Source: Methanobrevibacter_A sp964431035 (GTDB taxonomy: Archaea > Methanobacteriota > Methanobacteria > Methanobacteriales > Methanobacteriaceae). From it: 33,063 nt of DNA. The translations under genes and the position numbers were made by a program. The stretch lies in assembly GCA_964431035.1 (NCBI GenBank), contig CAYSIF010000014.1, positions 1-33,063 on the forward strand, read 5' to 3'. The notes beneath the pieces were generated by a model. That model was given only the letters and a program-made list of their open reading frames with translations. It was not told the DNA's origin and made no database searches. This document shows, piece after piece, positions 17,034-25,485 of the stretch. How positions within the stretch are numbered: position 1 is the first letter of the stretch; every line of letters begins with the position of its first letter.

Positions 17034-17828
17034 TTATCTTTTCATATCTTTGTTAAGTTTACCTACATAAAATTTTTTGTATATTTGTCTTGTAATCCAT
17101 CGTTTAGCTATGAACATATGTATGTTTAGTTTTTTGCCTAGTACTTTTAATTCACATTCTTTTACTTTTAGGTTTTCTCTGTCTATCCATACATCAAATA
17201 GTCTTTCTGTTAAGAATCCGTAGATTCTTTTTTGATAGTCATCATATCCTGCCATATCAACTTTTTTTTCTACTTCTTCAAGTATTGGGAATACCCATTG
17301 ACAATATTTTGATATAATTTCTTTAGGTGCGATGAACATATTGTAGTAATATAAAGAGTTGCCATTCATTATTTTATCAAAACTTTCTATGTATTCTGGA
17401 CATTGGTTTGATATTGCTTCTTTACATAAATCTAAGTCTTTTGCATAGTTCCAATGTGCATAATCTTCATATACATTGTTAAATAGCGAAGTTGTTCTTT
17501 TTGGGAGTATTATATCATAGCTTTTGAATATTTCATCTAAGTCTTCTTTTTCTAGTCTTTTCCCATATTTTCTTTTTGCAAAGTATCTTCTATAGTGCAC
17601 TAGTCCAATTATATCTGCTTTTGAGTTTTTCCACATCCAGTATAATCCTGTTAATTCGCAGTATGTGTTGTTTTTTTGAGATATGTTTTCTCCCGTATCG
17701 TCACTTGTATATCCTTGGTTGTCTCCTCCGTTAGATCCTACTAGTAGTGGAGTGTATATTTCGTTTTTTTCTATTTTTTTTATATCTTCTAAACTGTGAG
17801 ATATTACATAGATTTGTGTATTTGTCAT
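17034..17828 (-). CDS. DUF4422 family protein, probable glycosyltransferase (copy 2)
   Basis: A 264-residue paralogue of the neighbouring gene. It has CELTGLYWMWKNSKADIIGL (57-76), VHYRRYF (77-83), YYNMFIAPKEIISKYCQWVFPILEEV and RIYGFLTERLFDVWI. The HYRRYF block and the SKADIIG segment match copy 1, while the N-termini and the loop after residue 90 differ, which suggests different acceptors or donors. It is 30 bases downstream of the nucleotidyltransferase-cupin gene on the same strand, so one transcript is likely. Confidence 0.84.
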   Translation of the reverse strand: MTNTQIYVISHSLEDIKKIEKNEIYTPLLVGSNGGDNQGYTSDDTGENISQKNNTYCELTGLYWMWKNSKADIIGLVHYRRYFAKRKYGKRLEKEDLDEIFKSYDIILPKRTTSLFNNVYEDYAHWNYAKDLDLCKEAISNQCPEYIESFDKIMNGNSLYYYNMFIAPKEIISKYCQWVFPILEEVEKKVDMAGYDDYQKRIYGFLTERLFDVWIDRENLKVKECELKVLGKKLNIHMFIAKRWITRQIYKKFYVGKLNKDMKR

Positions 17829-17858
17829 TAATGCACCCTATTGTTATATTTTTGTTTT

Positions 17859-18860
17859 TTATCTTGTGTAGTAATCTTTTATTCTTGTTGTGTCGTCAGG
17901 GTGTGGTGTTGATACTTCATGCAGTACTGTGTTTTCTGTTGCTACGATTGTGTGTGGTACATTTGGTTTTATTCTTATTGTGTCATTTTTATTGAAGTAT
18001 TCTTTGTGGTCTTCGAATTCTATGTATCCTGTACCAGATATTATATACATTGTTTCGTCTTTTTGTTTGTGGTAATGGTAACTTGTTTGATAACCTTCTT
18101 TTATGTATAATTCTTTTGTGAGGTATTTTTCTGTTGAGATTAATATTTTTTCGTATCCCCACGGTTTGTCTGTTCTGTATTCATATTCTTTTTTTACAGT
18201 TTCTAGTTCTTTGGATGTGTCTATTGCCATCCAAAATAGCCCATCTTCTTTGTAGTATCCTAATTGGTTGTTTTTTGCGACTTGTGGGAAGAGTGTTTTT
18301 TCTATGTCTCCTGTTTTGAATTCTCCAAAGTCCAATAGACCTTTAGTAAAATATATTCCCCCATTTATGTATTCATTCAATAGTGGTTTTTCTTTAAATG
18401 ATACAAGTTTATCTCCTCTTATTTCGACTATTCCATATGGAGATCTCATTTGTGTTATGAACATTGTTATATCATAGTCAGAGTTTTCCCCTATTTCTAT
18501 TAGTCTTTTTATATTTAAGTCAGAAACTATGTCTCCGTTTCGTATTACACATTGTTTTTCTTCAGATATTGCTTCCATTCCTAGTCTTATTGCATTTAAT
18601 GTTCCCAATGGTTCGTCTTCTATCACATAGTGTATTTTGACACCCATGTATTCATTGTGATATCTTTCTTCTATTCTTTCATGCAAAAAGCCACATAATA
18701 GGTAAACTTCATTAATCCCTGCATTTTTAAATTCAAATATTTGTTTATCCAATATTGTATAGTCATCTTTTATTTCAACTAGAGGTTTTGGTATTTTTTC
18801 TGTGACTGGTCTTAGTCTTTTTCCAAATCCTCCACATAGTATCATTCCCACGGTTTCCAT
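17859..18860 (-). CDS. Nucleotidyltransferase fused to a cupin domain
   Basis: The 333-residue protein joins two domains. Residues 1-225 form a sugar-1-phosphate nucleotidyltransferase with MILCGGFGKRLRPVTEKIPKPL (from residue 6), RNGDIVSD as the metal-binding acid stretch, and FKEKPLLNEYINGGIYF. Residues 231-333 are a cupin of the mannose-6-phosphate isomerase C-terminal type: KPWGYEK, YHYHKQKDE (H262, H264) and VPHTIVA (H303). ManC-type proteins combine similar domains, though their first domain is longer. It may make an NDP-sugar (GDP-mannose is one guess, given gmd-fcl nearby). The substrate is not decided by sequence. Confidence 0.83.
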   Translation of the reverse strand: METVGMILCGGFGKRLRPVTEKIPKPLVEIKDDYTILDKQIFEFKNAGINEVYLLCGFLHERIEERYHNEYMGVKIHYVIEDEPLGTLNAIRLGMEAISEEKQCVIRNGDIVSDLNIKRLIEIGENSDYDITMFITQMRSPYGIVEIRGDKLVSFKEKPLLNEYINGGIYFTKGLLDFGEFKTGDIEKTLFPQVAKNNQLGYYKEDGLFWMAIDTSKELETVKKEYEYRTDKPWGYEKILISTEKYLTKELYIKEGYQTSYHYHKQKDETMYIISGTGYIEFEDHKEYFNKNDTIRIKPNVPHTIVATENTVLHEVSTPHPDDTTRIKDYYTR

Positions 18861-18950
18861 TTAATATTCAACCTTTTTTTGTTTTATTGTAATGAAATTA
18901 TTTAATAAAATATTTTATGTTTTTATTATTTGATTAATATAATATTATTT

Positions 18951-19952
18951 TTATATGCTTTCATAAACTTTATGATATTTTGAAGCTATTTTATCAATTG
19001 AATGTTCTTTGTAAAATTTAAGATTTTCTTTAGTATCGCATTTATATGTTCTATTTGCTAAAATTTCAGGTAATTCGTTTATGGATGTTGCATATGTATG
19101 TTTTGCTAAGTTTGATGGTATTATAGCATCATTTAAAGTTATTACTGGTTTTCCTGCACCCATAGCTTCGACCATTGGCATGCCGTATCCTTCCAATGAG
19201 GTCGGGAATACGAATACATCTAATGAATTATAGAAATCATTGATTTTTTCATCAGGGACAAAACCTAAGAATTTTATTCTATCATCTTTAGATGCCATTT
19301 TTTTAAATTCTTCCATGTTTGGGCCTGTACCTGCAAGTAATAATTGTGAGTTTTCAATATTTGCTTCCATGAATGCTTTTATTAATAAATGAACTCTTTT
19401 TCTATATCCTAGACTGGATAATGTTCCAATAGTGAATATATCATGTTTTTCATTTTTTGGATAAAAATTATCTGCAATTGGTGGAGGAATGACTTCAATA
19501 ATATTTTCATCAACCCCATATTTTTCAGCTAATGTTTTTGCAAGGTCTGGATTTAGAACTGTTATTCTTTCAGATTGTATTGTGTGTTCAATTCCTTTTT
19601 CATATATTTTTGCCAATAGTTTATTTCTAAATGATAAGTTTCTCTCTTTTAAAGCTATGAAATCCATTAAAGATGTTACAGTTTTCTTTTTATCCGTATT
19701 AAATGACTCCAATGGAGTTAATGCATGGAATACATCCGAATTTTTATATTTATCAGAGTTTATTTTTTTTGATCCTTGAATTATAAAATATAAATATTCG
19801 AATTGAGATAATGGAAAATTAATATCTTCTACAGATAATAATTTTAGATTTAAAGTGTCTATTGAGTTTAATCCTTCGACTAATGATCTTGATAGGCTTC
19901 CTATTCCTGTTCCTTCTGTTGTGAAGAATTTTGAGATTAGTGTAACATCCAT
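18951..19952 (-). CDS. Glycosyltransferase family 4 (GT-B fold)
   Basis: A 333-residue GT4-type protein. The N-terminal domain starts MDVTLISKFFTTEGTGIGSL and the C-terminal domain has FTIGTLSSLGYRKRVHLLIKAF (173-194), QLLLAGTGPNMEEF and the EX7E motif in LEGYGMPMVEAMGAGKPV (E254, E262), which contacts the nucleotide sugar. It retains the anomeric configuration by family rule; donor and acceptor are unknown. The ATG lies 20 bases beyond the glmS stop. Slightly short for the family but complete. Confidence 0.9.
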   Translation of the reverse strand: MDVTLISKFFTTEGTGIGSLSRSLVEGLNSIDTLNLKLLSVEDINFPLSQFEYLYFIIQGSKKINSDKYKNSDVFHALTPLESFNTDKKKTVTSLMDFIALKERNLSFRNKLLAKIYEKGIEHTIQSERITVLNPDLAKTLAEKYGVDENIIEVIPPPIADNFYPKNEKHDIFTIGTLSSLGYRKRVHLLIKAFMEANIENSQLLLAGTGPNMEEFKKMASKDDRIKFLGFVPDEKINDFYNSLDVFVFPTSLEGYGMPMVEAMGAGKPVITLNDAIIPSNLAKHTYATSINELPEILANRTYKCDTKENLKFYKEHSIDKIASKYHKVYESI

Positions 19953-19972
19953 TATATTTGTATCTCCAATTT

Positions 19973-21757
19973 TTATTCTACGGTTACTGCTTTTGCTAGG
20001 TTTCTTGGTTTGTCTGGGTCTAGTCCTTTTTCAAGTGCTACATAGTATGATAGTAGTTGTAGTGGCACTATGTATACTAGTGGTGCTATTAGGTCATCTA
20101 TTTCTGGGTTTACAAGGTATACATCGTTTGCTTCGTTTATTAGTTTTTGGTCGTTTTTTGCCCCTATTGCTATTACATCTGCTCCTCTTGCTTTTACTTC
20201 TTTTAGATTGCTCATTGTTTTTTCTGCATCTTCTCCTGGTGGCAGTACTACTACTAGCGGTACTTCTTCTTTGATTAGTGCTAGTGGGCCGTGTTTTAGT
20301 TCTCCTCCAGCATATCCTTCTCCGTGTATGTAGGTTATTTCTTTTAGTTTTAGTGCTCCTTCGAGTGCTGTTGGGTATGCATGCCCTCTGCCTATGAAGA
20401 AGAAGTCGTTGGCATATTTGTATTTTGTTGCCATTTTTTCCAGTATTTCTGCATCTTCGATTACTTCTTTAACATAATCTGGTACTTTTTTTAGTTTTTC
20501 TAATAGTTCTTTGTTATTTGATAGTAGTGCTGCTAATATGTATATGCTGGTTAGTTGGCTTACGTAGGTTTTTGTTGCTGCCACTCCTATTTCTGGTCCT
20601 GCTTGTGTTTGTATGACATATTGTGCTTTTCTTGTCATTGAGCTTCCGACCATATTGACTATTGCTAGTGTTTTTGATGTTTCATTTGCAATGTCTAGTG
20701 CTTTTAAGGTGTCTGCTGTTTCTCCTGATTGTGATATGAATATTACTAGTGTTTTTTCATCTAGTGTTTTTGCTGAGTATTTGAATTCTGATGCTAGTAG
20801 TACATCTGTTGGTATTCCTTTTAGGGATTCTAGTAGATATTTTCCTGTTAGTCCTGCATGGTATGATGTTCCACATGCTACGAATACTGCTCTGTTGATG
20901 TCGTCTAGTTCTTCTACTATTTTTGCTATGTTTTTGGTTTCGGTTAGTGTGTTTTTTATTGCTGTATCCTGTTCGTTTATTTCTTTTAGCATGAAGTAGT
21001 CGTATCCTTCTTTTTCTGCCATTTCTGGAGTCCATTCGATTGTTTCTATTTCTTTTTCTATGATGTTGTTGTATTCGTCTTTTACTGTAATTCCTTCGTT
21101 TGTTAGAGTTAATATTTCTCCTTCTTCAGGATATAATACATTTTTTGCATATTTTAGTATTGCTGGTGAATCTGATGCTACATAGTATGCATTTTCACTT
21201 ATAGCTGCTATTAGGGGACTATCTTTTCTTGTGGCCACCACTTTGTTCGGTTCGTCTTTGCTTATTGCTGCTATTGCATAGGATCCTTCGAGTATGTTGA
21301 TTGTTTCTCGGAGAGCATCTTCTAAGTTTAATCCTTTTTTCATATATTTTTCTAAAAGGTGAGGTATTACTTCTGTATCCGTGTCTGTTTTGAAGGAATG
21401 TCCTTCTTTTTCAAGCATTTCTTTTAGTTCAACATAGTTTTCTATAATTCCATTGTGTACTACTGCAATGGATTCATCTGTGTTTGTATGAGGGTGTGAA
21501 TTTGCAGTGTTTGGATTACCGTGTGTTGCCCATCTAACATGTGCAATACCATTATTTCCAGGTAAATTTGCAAGGTCTAATTCTTCATCTACTTCATCAA
21601 TTTTCCCTGCGCCTTTTTTAAGATAAATTTTATTGAATGTTTCTGTTGCTATTCCTACTGAATCATATCCTCTATACTCTAATTTTTTTATACAGTCTAA
21701 TAGTACTGGTGCTGCATCTACATTTTCATTTAATATACATCCTACTATCCCACACAT
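19973..21757 (-). CDS. glmS: Glutamine--fructose-6-phosphate aminotransferase
   Basis: The 594-residue protein begins MCGIVGC with the catalytic Cys2 of the Ntn glutaminase domain. HVRWATHGNPNTANSHPH follows (about 75-92), then two SIS domains with ACGTSYHAG, FISQSGETADT and a C-terminal DKPRNLAKAVTVE. It makes glucosamine-6-phosphate for UDP-GlcNAc, used in pseudomurein and surface glycans. GAGGTGA nine bases before the ATG supports the start. Codon use is strongly A-ending (GTA, GCA, ATA, AGA) unlike recJ or hemD. It is the first gene of the minus-strand run and diverges from purC. Confidence 0.96.
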   Translation of the reverse strand: MCGIVGCILNENVDAAPVLLDCIKKLEYRGYDSVGIATETFNKIYLKKGAGKIDEVDEELDLANLPGNNGIAHVRWATHGNPNTANSHPHTNTDESIAVVHNGIIENYVELKEMLEKEGHSFKTDTDTEVIPHLLEKYMKKGLNLEDALRETINILEGSYAIAAISKDEPNKVVATRKDSPLIAAISENAYYVASDSPAILKYAKNVLYPEEGEILTLTNEGITVKDEYNNIIEKEIETIEWTPEMAEKEGYDYFMLKEINEQDTAIKNTLTETKNIAKIVEELDDINRAVFVACGTSYHAGLTGKYLLESLKGIPTDVLLASEFKYSAKTLDEKTLVIFISQSGETADTLKALDIANETSKTLAIVNMVGSSMTRKAQYVIQTQAGPEIGVAATKTYVSQLTSIYILAALLSNNKELLEKLKKVPDYVKEVIEDAEILEKMATKYKYANDFFFIGRGHAYPTALEGALKLKEITYIHGEGYAGGELKHGPLALIKEEVPLVVVLPPGEDAEKTMSNLKEVKARGADVIAIGAKNDQKLINEANDVYLVNPEIDDLIAPLVYIVPLQLLSYYVALEKGLDPDKPRNLAKAVTVE

Positions 21758-21922
21758 AATATGTTGTCACCTCGTAATAATTTGAAAATTAGTTTTTTTG
21801 TGAAAAAAATGATAGAAAAAAAATTTTTTATAAAAAATTTAATTTTATCATAACATTATAATATTATATAATTATATAAATTCTATTAATAATTATTATA
21901 ATATTTTACTACCTTATTAATT

Positions 21923-21932
21923 ATTATATAAT
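21923..21932 (+). promoter_or_regulatory. Candidate TATA box for purC
   Basis: ATTATATAAT lies about 50 bases before the purC ATG, giving a leader of about 28 bases if transcription starts 25 bases downstream. The 223-base divergent glmS-purC gap is almost only A and T, so other boxes fit nearly as well. Confidence 0.35.
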
Positions 21933-21980
21933 TTAACTAAAAAAATAAATTTTTTTTATAAAAAAAGTTGTTGATTTCTA

Positions 21981-22721
21981 ATGGTTAAAAAAGAAGATTT
22001 ATTATATAAAGGTAAAGCTAAAAGCGTTTATAAAACTGATAATGCTGAAGAAGTGATAATTGAATTTCGTGATGATATGACTGCTGGTGATGGTGAAAGA
22101 CACGAGCAGATGAATAAAAAAGGATATTATAATAGTATTATAACTAGTAAAATCTTTGAAATATTAGAGGAAAATGGTGTTAAAACACAATTTATTGAAT
22201 TAATTGAACCATGTGTTTTACGTACTATGAAGTTAGATATGATTCCTGCAGAAGTTATTGTTCGTAACCGTGCAACAGGAAGTTTGATTAGGAAATATCC
22301 TTTTGAAGATGGAACTATATTAAAACCACCTATTGTTCAAATGGATTATAAAGATGATGAGTTCCATGATCCTATGTTAAATGAGAGTATTGCTGAAGCA
22401 TTAAATGTTGCAACTAGTGAAGAATTAAAAATAATGAAAGAACTTGCCTTAAAGATTAATGACATTTTAAGTAAAGTGTTCCTTGATATTGGAATAATTC
22501 TTGTTGATTATAAAGTTGAATTTGGAAAAGATAAAAATGGAAATATTATTTTAGGTGATGAGATAAGTCCTGATAGTTGTCGTTTATGGGATAAAGACAC
22601 ACTTGAAATGTTAGATAAGGAATTATTCCGACAAGGCCAAGATGATAAGGTAATGGGAGCATATGAAGAAATATTTAATCGCTTATTAAGTGAAGATGAT
22701 ATTAAAAAATGGAATTTATAA
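21981..22721 (+). CDS. purC: Phosphoribosylaminoimidazole-succinocarboxamide synthase
   Basis: A 246-residue SAICAR synthetase: MVKKEDLLYKGKAKSVYKTD, DDMTAGDGERHEQMNKKG, VIVRNRATGSLIRKYPFEDG (93-112) and LGDEISPDSCRLWDKDTLEM. It condenses CAIR with aspartate using ATP in purine synthesis. It heads the purC-purS-purQ run with gaps of about 30 bases. A weak GTTGAT site precedes the ATG. Confidence 0.96.
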   Translation: MVKKEDLLYKGKAKSVYKTDNAEEVIIEFRDDMTAGDGERHEQMNKKGYYNSIITSKIFEILEENGVKTQFIELIEPCVLRTMKLDMIPAEVIVRNRATGSLIRKYPFEDGTILKPPIVQMDYKDDEFHDPMLNESIAEALNVATSEELKIMKELALKINDILSKVFLDIGIILVDYKVEFGKDKNGNIILGDEISPDSCRLWDKDTLEMLDKELFRQGQDDKVMGAYEEIFNRLLSEDDIKKWNL

Positions 22722-22751
22722 TAATTATTAAATAAGGATGGTTAATGTAAA

Positions 22752-22994
22752 ATGATTTTTGAAGTAGAAGTTAAAATAAGTCTTAAAGCAGGTATGTTAA
22801 ATCCTGAAGCAAGTACTGTTGAAAGATCCTTGGAACTTTTAGGATATGATGTGAATAATGTTAACACAAGTGAAATAATTCGTTTCAGCATGGATTCTGA
22901 TAACAAAGAAGATGTTGTAGAGAAAGTAACTGATATGTGTGAACGTTTACTTTGTAATCCTGTAATTCATGATTATGAAATAAAAATATTATAA
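22752..22994 (+). CDS. purS: Phosphoribosylformylglycinamidine synthase subunit PurS
   Basis: An 80-residue PurS: EVEVKISLKAGMLNPEASTVE, then SLELLGYDVNNV and MCERLLCNPVIHDYEI. It is the small scaffold subunit that joins PurQ and PurL in the FGAM synthase complex. It is followed after 29 bases by purQ. The large subunit gene purL is not in the window. Confidence 0.95.
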   Translation: MIFEVEVKISLKAGMLNPEASTVERSLELLGYDVNNVNTSEIIRFSMDSDNKEDVVEKVTDMCERLLCNPVIHDYEIKIL

Positions 22995-23023
22995 TATATT
23001 TTTTTGTAGGTGTTGATTTTTTT

Positions 23024-23677
23024 ATGTCAGTTGGTGTAATTAGATTCCCTGGTACTAATTGTGACCGTGATATTTATCAGGCCATTGAATTAGCAGGAGG
23101 CAAACCAGAATATATTTGGTGGAATACTGAGGATATAAGTAGTTATGATGCAGTTGTTATTCCAGGAGGATTTTCATATGGAGATTATCTTCGTGCAGGC
23201 GCAATAGCTTCCAATACTCCGGTTGCTGAAAGTGTTAAAGATTTAGTTAAGGAAGAGAAACCTGTTCTTGGTATTTGTAATGGTGCGCAAATTTTAGGAG
23301 AATTAGGTTTGGTTCCTGGAATTTTTATAACAAATGAGGTTCCTCGTTTTAATTGTGAATGGGTTGATTTGAAAGTTAAAACTACACGCACTCCATTTAC
23401 AAGTAGTTTTAAAAAGGACGATACTGTGCAAATTCCAATAGCCCATGCAGAAGGCAGGTTTTACAGTGACAAGTTAGAATCCTTATATGATAATGATCAG
23501 ATTGTTTTACAATTTAAGGATAAGAATCCTAATGGTAGTTTAGATAATATTACTGGTGTTTGTGATAAGAGTGGTTTTGTATGTGCTATGATGCCTCATC
23601 CAGAAAGAGCTTCTGCGGATATTCTTGGCTCATCCGATGGATTGGAATTTTTCAAAGGAATGCTAAAAAAGATATAA
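23024..23677 (+). CDS. purQ: Phosphoribosylformylglycinamidine synthase subunit PurQ
   Basis: A 217-residue class I glutamine amidotransferase. The nucleophile elbow is VLGICNGAQILGELGL (Cys85) and the His-Glu pair is in MMPHPERAS (H192, E194). VIPGGFSYGDYLRAGAIAS carries the oxyanion loop. It supplies ammonia to PurL. A ribosome site resembling AGGTGTTGAT lies just before the ATG. The operon here is purC-purS-purQ, without purL. Confidence 0.96.
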   Translation: MSVGVIRFPGTNCDRDIYQAIELAGGKPEYIWWNTEDISSYDAVVIPGGFSYGDYLRAGAIASNTPVAESVKDLVKEEKPVLGICNGAQILGELGLVPGIFITNEVPRFNCEWVDLKVKTTRTPFTSSFKKDDTVQIPIAHAEGRFYSDKLESLYDNDQIVLQFKDKNPNGSLDNITGVCDKSGFVCAMMPHPERASADILGSSDGLEFFKGMLKKI

Positions 23678-23704
23678 AAAAAATTAAATGAAGAGTTAGT
23701 TATT

Positions 23705-24427
23705 ATGGTAGTTACATTAATAGGAGCAGGTCCTGGAGATGCTGATTTAATAACATTAAAAGCAGTTAAAGCATTAAACAAAGCAGAAGTAGTTATTTAT
23801 GATCGTCTTGCAAATGAAGAAATTTTAGAACATGCTCCTGATTCTGCAAAATTGATTTATGTTGGTAAAAAAGCAGGTGAGCATTATAAAAAGCAAGAAG
23901 AAATAAATCAAATAATTGTTGATAATGCTAAAGAATATGATAATGTTGTACGTTTAAAAGGCGGGGATCCTTTTGTATTTGGAAGAGGTGGAGAAGAAAT
24001 ATTAGAATTAATGGAAAATAATATTAAATTTAATGTGATTCCGGGAGTTACTTCAGCAATAGGTGCACCAACAAGTTTAGGATTACCTGTCACCCATCGT
24101 GCAGTTGCAACAAGTTTTACTGTTGTAACTGGACATGAAGACCCAACTAAAAAAGAAAAACAAGTAAAATGGGATTATACTGCAGATACTTTAATCATAT
24201 TAATGGGAATAGGGAATATAAAATCAAACACAGAAGAAATAATGAAATACCGTTCACCAGATACTCCCGCATGTGTAATTGAAAGTGGAACATTACCTGA
24301 AGAGAATATCATCTTTGGAACATTAGGAAATATTGCAGAAAAAGAAATAAAAACTCCTGCAATTTTAATAATAGGTAAAGTAATTGATGTGTATAAAAAA
24401 ATTTATGAATATGAAAAATTAGAATAG
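23705..24427 (+). CDS. cobA: Uroporphyrinogen-III C-methyltransferase
   Basis: A 240-residue SUMT: LIGAGPGDADLITLKAVKAL (5-24), VYDRL-type switch IYDRLA, VVRLKGGDPFVFGRGGEE (81-98), IPGVTSAIGAPTSLGLPVTHR and a conserved VIESGTLPEE near the end. It adds two methyl groups to uroporphyrinogen III, making precorrin-2 for cobalamin, sirohaem and, in methanogens, coenzyme F430. It is 27 bases after purQ and 14 before gmd. hemD, the enzyme just before it in the pathway, lies 3.7 kb further on. Confidence 0.94.
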   Translation: MVVTLIGAGPGDADLITLKAVKALNKAEVVIYDRLANEEILEHAPDSAKLIYVGKKAGEHYKKQEEINQIIVDNAKEYDNVVRLKGGDPFVFGRGGEEILELMENNIKFNVIPGVTSAIGAPTSLGLPVTHRAVATSFTVVTGHEDPTKKEKQVKWDYTADTLIILMGIGNIKSNTEEIMKYRSPDTPACVIESGTLPEENIIFGTLGNIAEKEIKTPAILIIGKVIDVYKKIYEYEKLE

Positions 24428-24441
24428 AAGGAAAAAATATT

Positions 24442-25464
24442 ATGAAAAAAGCTTTAATTACAGGAATTACAGGTCAAGACGGATCATATCTAGCAGAATT
24501 CTTATTAAATAAAGATTATGAAGTTCATGGAATAATACGTAGAAGTTCAACAGATAATCGTGAAAAAATAAGAACCATAGAAAATCATGAAAATTTATAT
24601 TTACATTATGGAGACATTACTGATTCAGAAAATATAATTTCAATTATTAGTCAAGTCCAACCAGATGAAATTTATAATTTAGCTGCACAATCCCATGTTA
24701 AAATATCATTTGAAATGCCAGAATATACTGCAAATACTGATGCACTAGGAACATTAAGAATTCTTGAAGCAGTACGCATATTAAATCTTAAAAATACAAG
24801 AATTTATCAAGCATCCACTTCAGAATTATTTGGATTAATCCAAGAAATGCCACAAAAAGAAACAACACCATTTTATCCTAGAAGTCCTTATGGAGTTGCT
24901 AAACTTTACGGATATTGGATTATAAAAAATTATCGTGAATCATACAATATATTCGCATGTAACGGTATATTATTTAATCATGAATCTCCAAGAAGAGGAG
25001 AGAATTTTGTAACACGTAAAATAACATTAGCAGCTGCTAAAATTAAATTAGGAATGCAGGATAAATTGTTTTTAGGTAATTTAGATGCTAAGCGTGACTG
25101 GGGATATGCTAAAGATTATGTTGAATGTATGTGGTTAATGTTACAAAATGATAAACCTGATGATTTTGTTATTGCAACTGGAGAAATGCATAGTGTGAGA
25201 GAATTTTGTGAATATGCATTTAAAGAAGTTGGAATTGAATTAAAATGGGAAGGCGAAGGTGTGGATGAAAAAGGAATAAATATTGCTACTGGAGAGGTAA
25301 TAATTGAAGTTAATCCAGAATTTTTCAGACCTGCTGAAGTTGAAACATTATGTGGAGATCCAACAAAAGCAAAAACAGAATTAAATTGGAATCCTCGAAA
25401 AACAAGCTTTGAGGATTTAGTTAAAAATATGGTTAAATCAGATTTAGAATTATTAAAAAAATAA
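24442..25464 (+). CDS. gmd: GDP-mannose 4,6-dehydratase
   Basis: A 340-residue SDR beginning MKKALITGITGQDGSYLAEF with the NADP motif GITGQDGSYL (8-17). The active site includes QASTSELFG (123-131) and YPRSPYGVAKLYGYW (Y150, K154). FNHESPRRGENFVTRKI is the Gmd signature. It converts GDP-mannose to GDP-4-keto-6-deoxymannose, the substrate of the next gene. Codons are mostly A-ending. Confidence 0.96.
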   Translation: MKKALITGITGQDGSYLAEFLLNKDYEVHGIIRRSSTDNREKIRTIENHENLYLHYGDITDSENIISIISQVQPDEIYNLAAQSHVKISFEMPEYTANTDALGTLRILEAVRILNLKNTRIYQASTSELFGLIQEMPQKETTPFYPRSPYGVAKLYGYWIIKNYRESYNIFACNGILFNHESPRRGENFVTRKITLAAAKIKLGMQDKLFLGNLDAKRDWGYAKDYVECMWLMLQNDKPDDFVIATGEMHSVREFCEYAFKEVGIELKWEGEGVDEKGINIATGEVIIEVNPEFFRPAEVETLCGDPTKAKTELNWNPRKTSFEDLVKNMVKSDLELLKK

Positions 25465-25485
25465 GGTATAGTTTGGGTTTTAAAA

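Noticed and set aside
20757..21035. Arg-rich minus-strand ORF inside glmS
   Set aside because: It overlaps glmS in another frame, has no family motif and has the composition expected of a frame-shifted reading.
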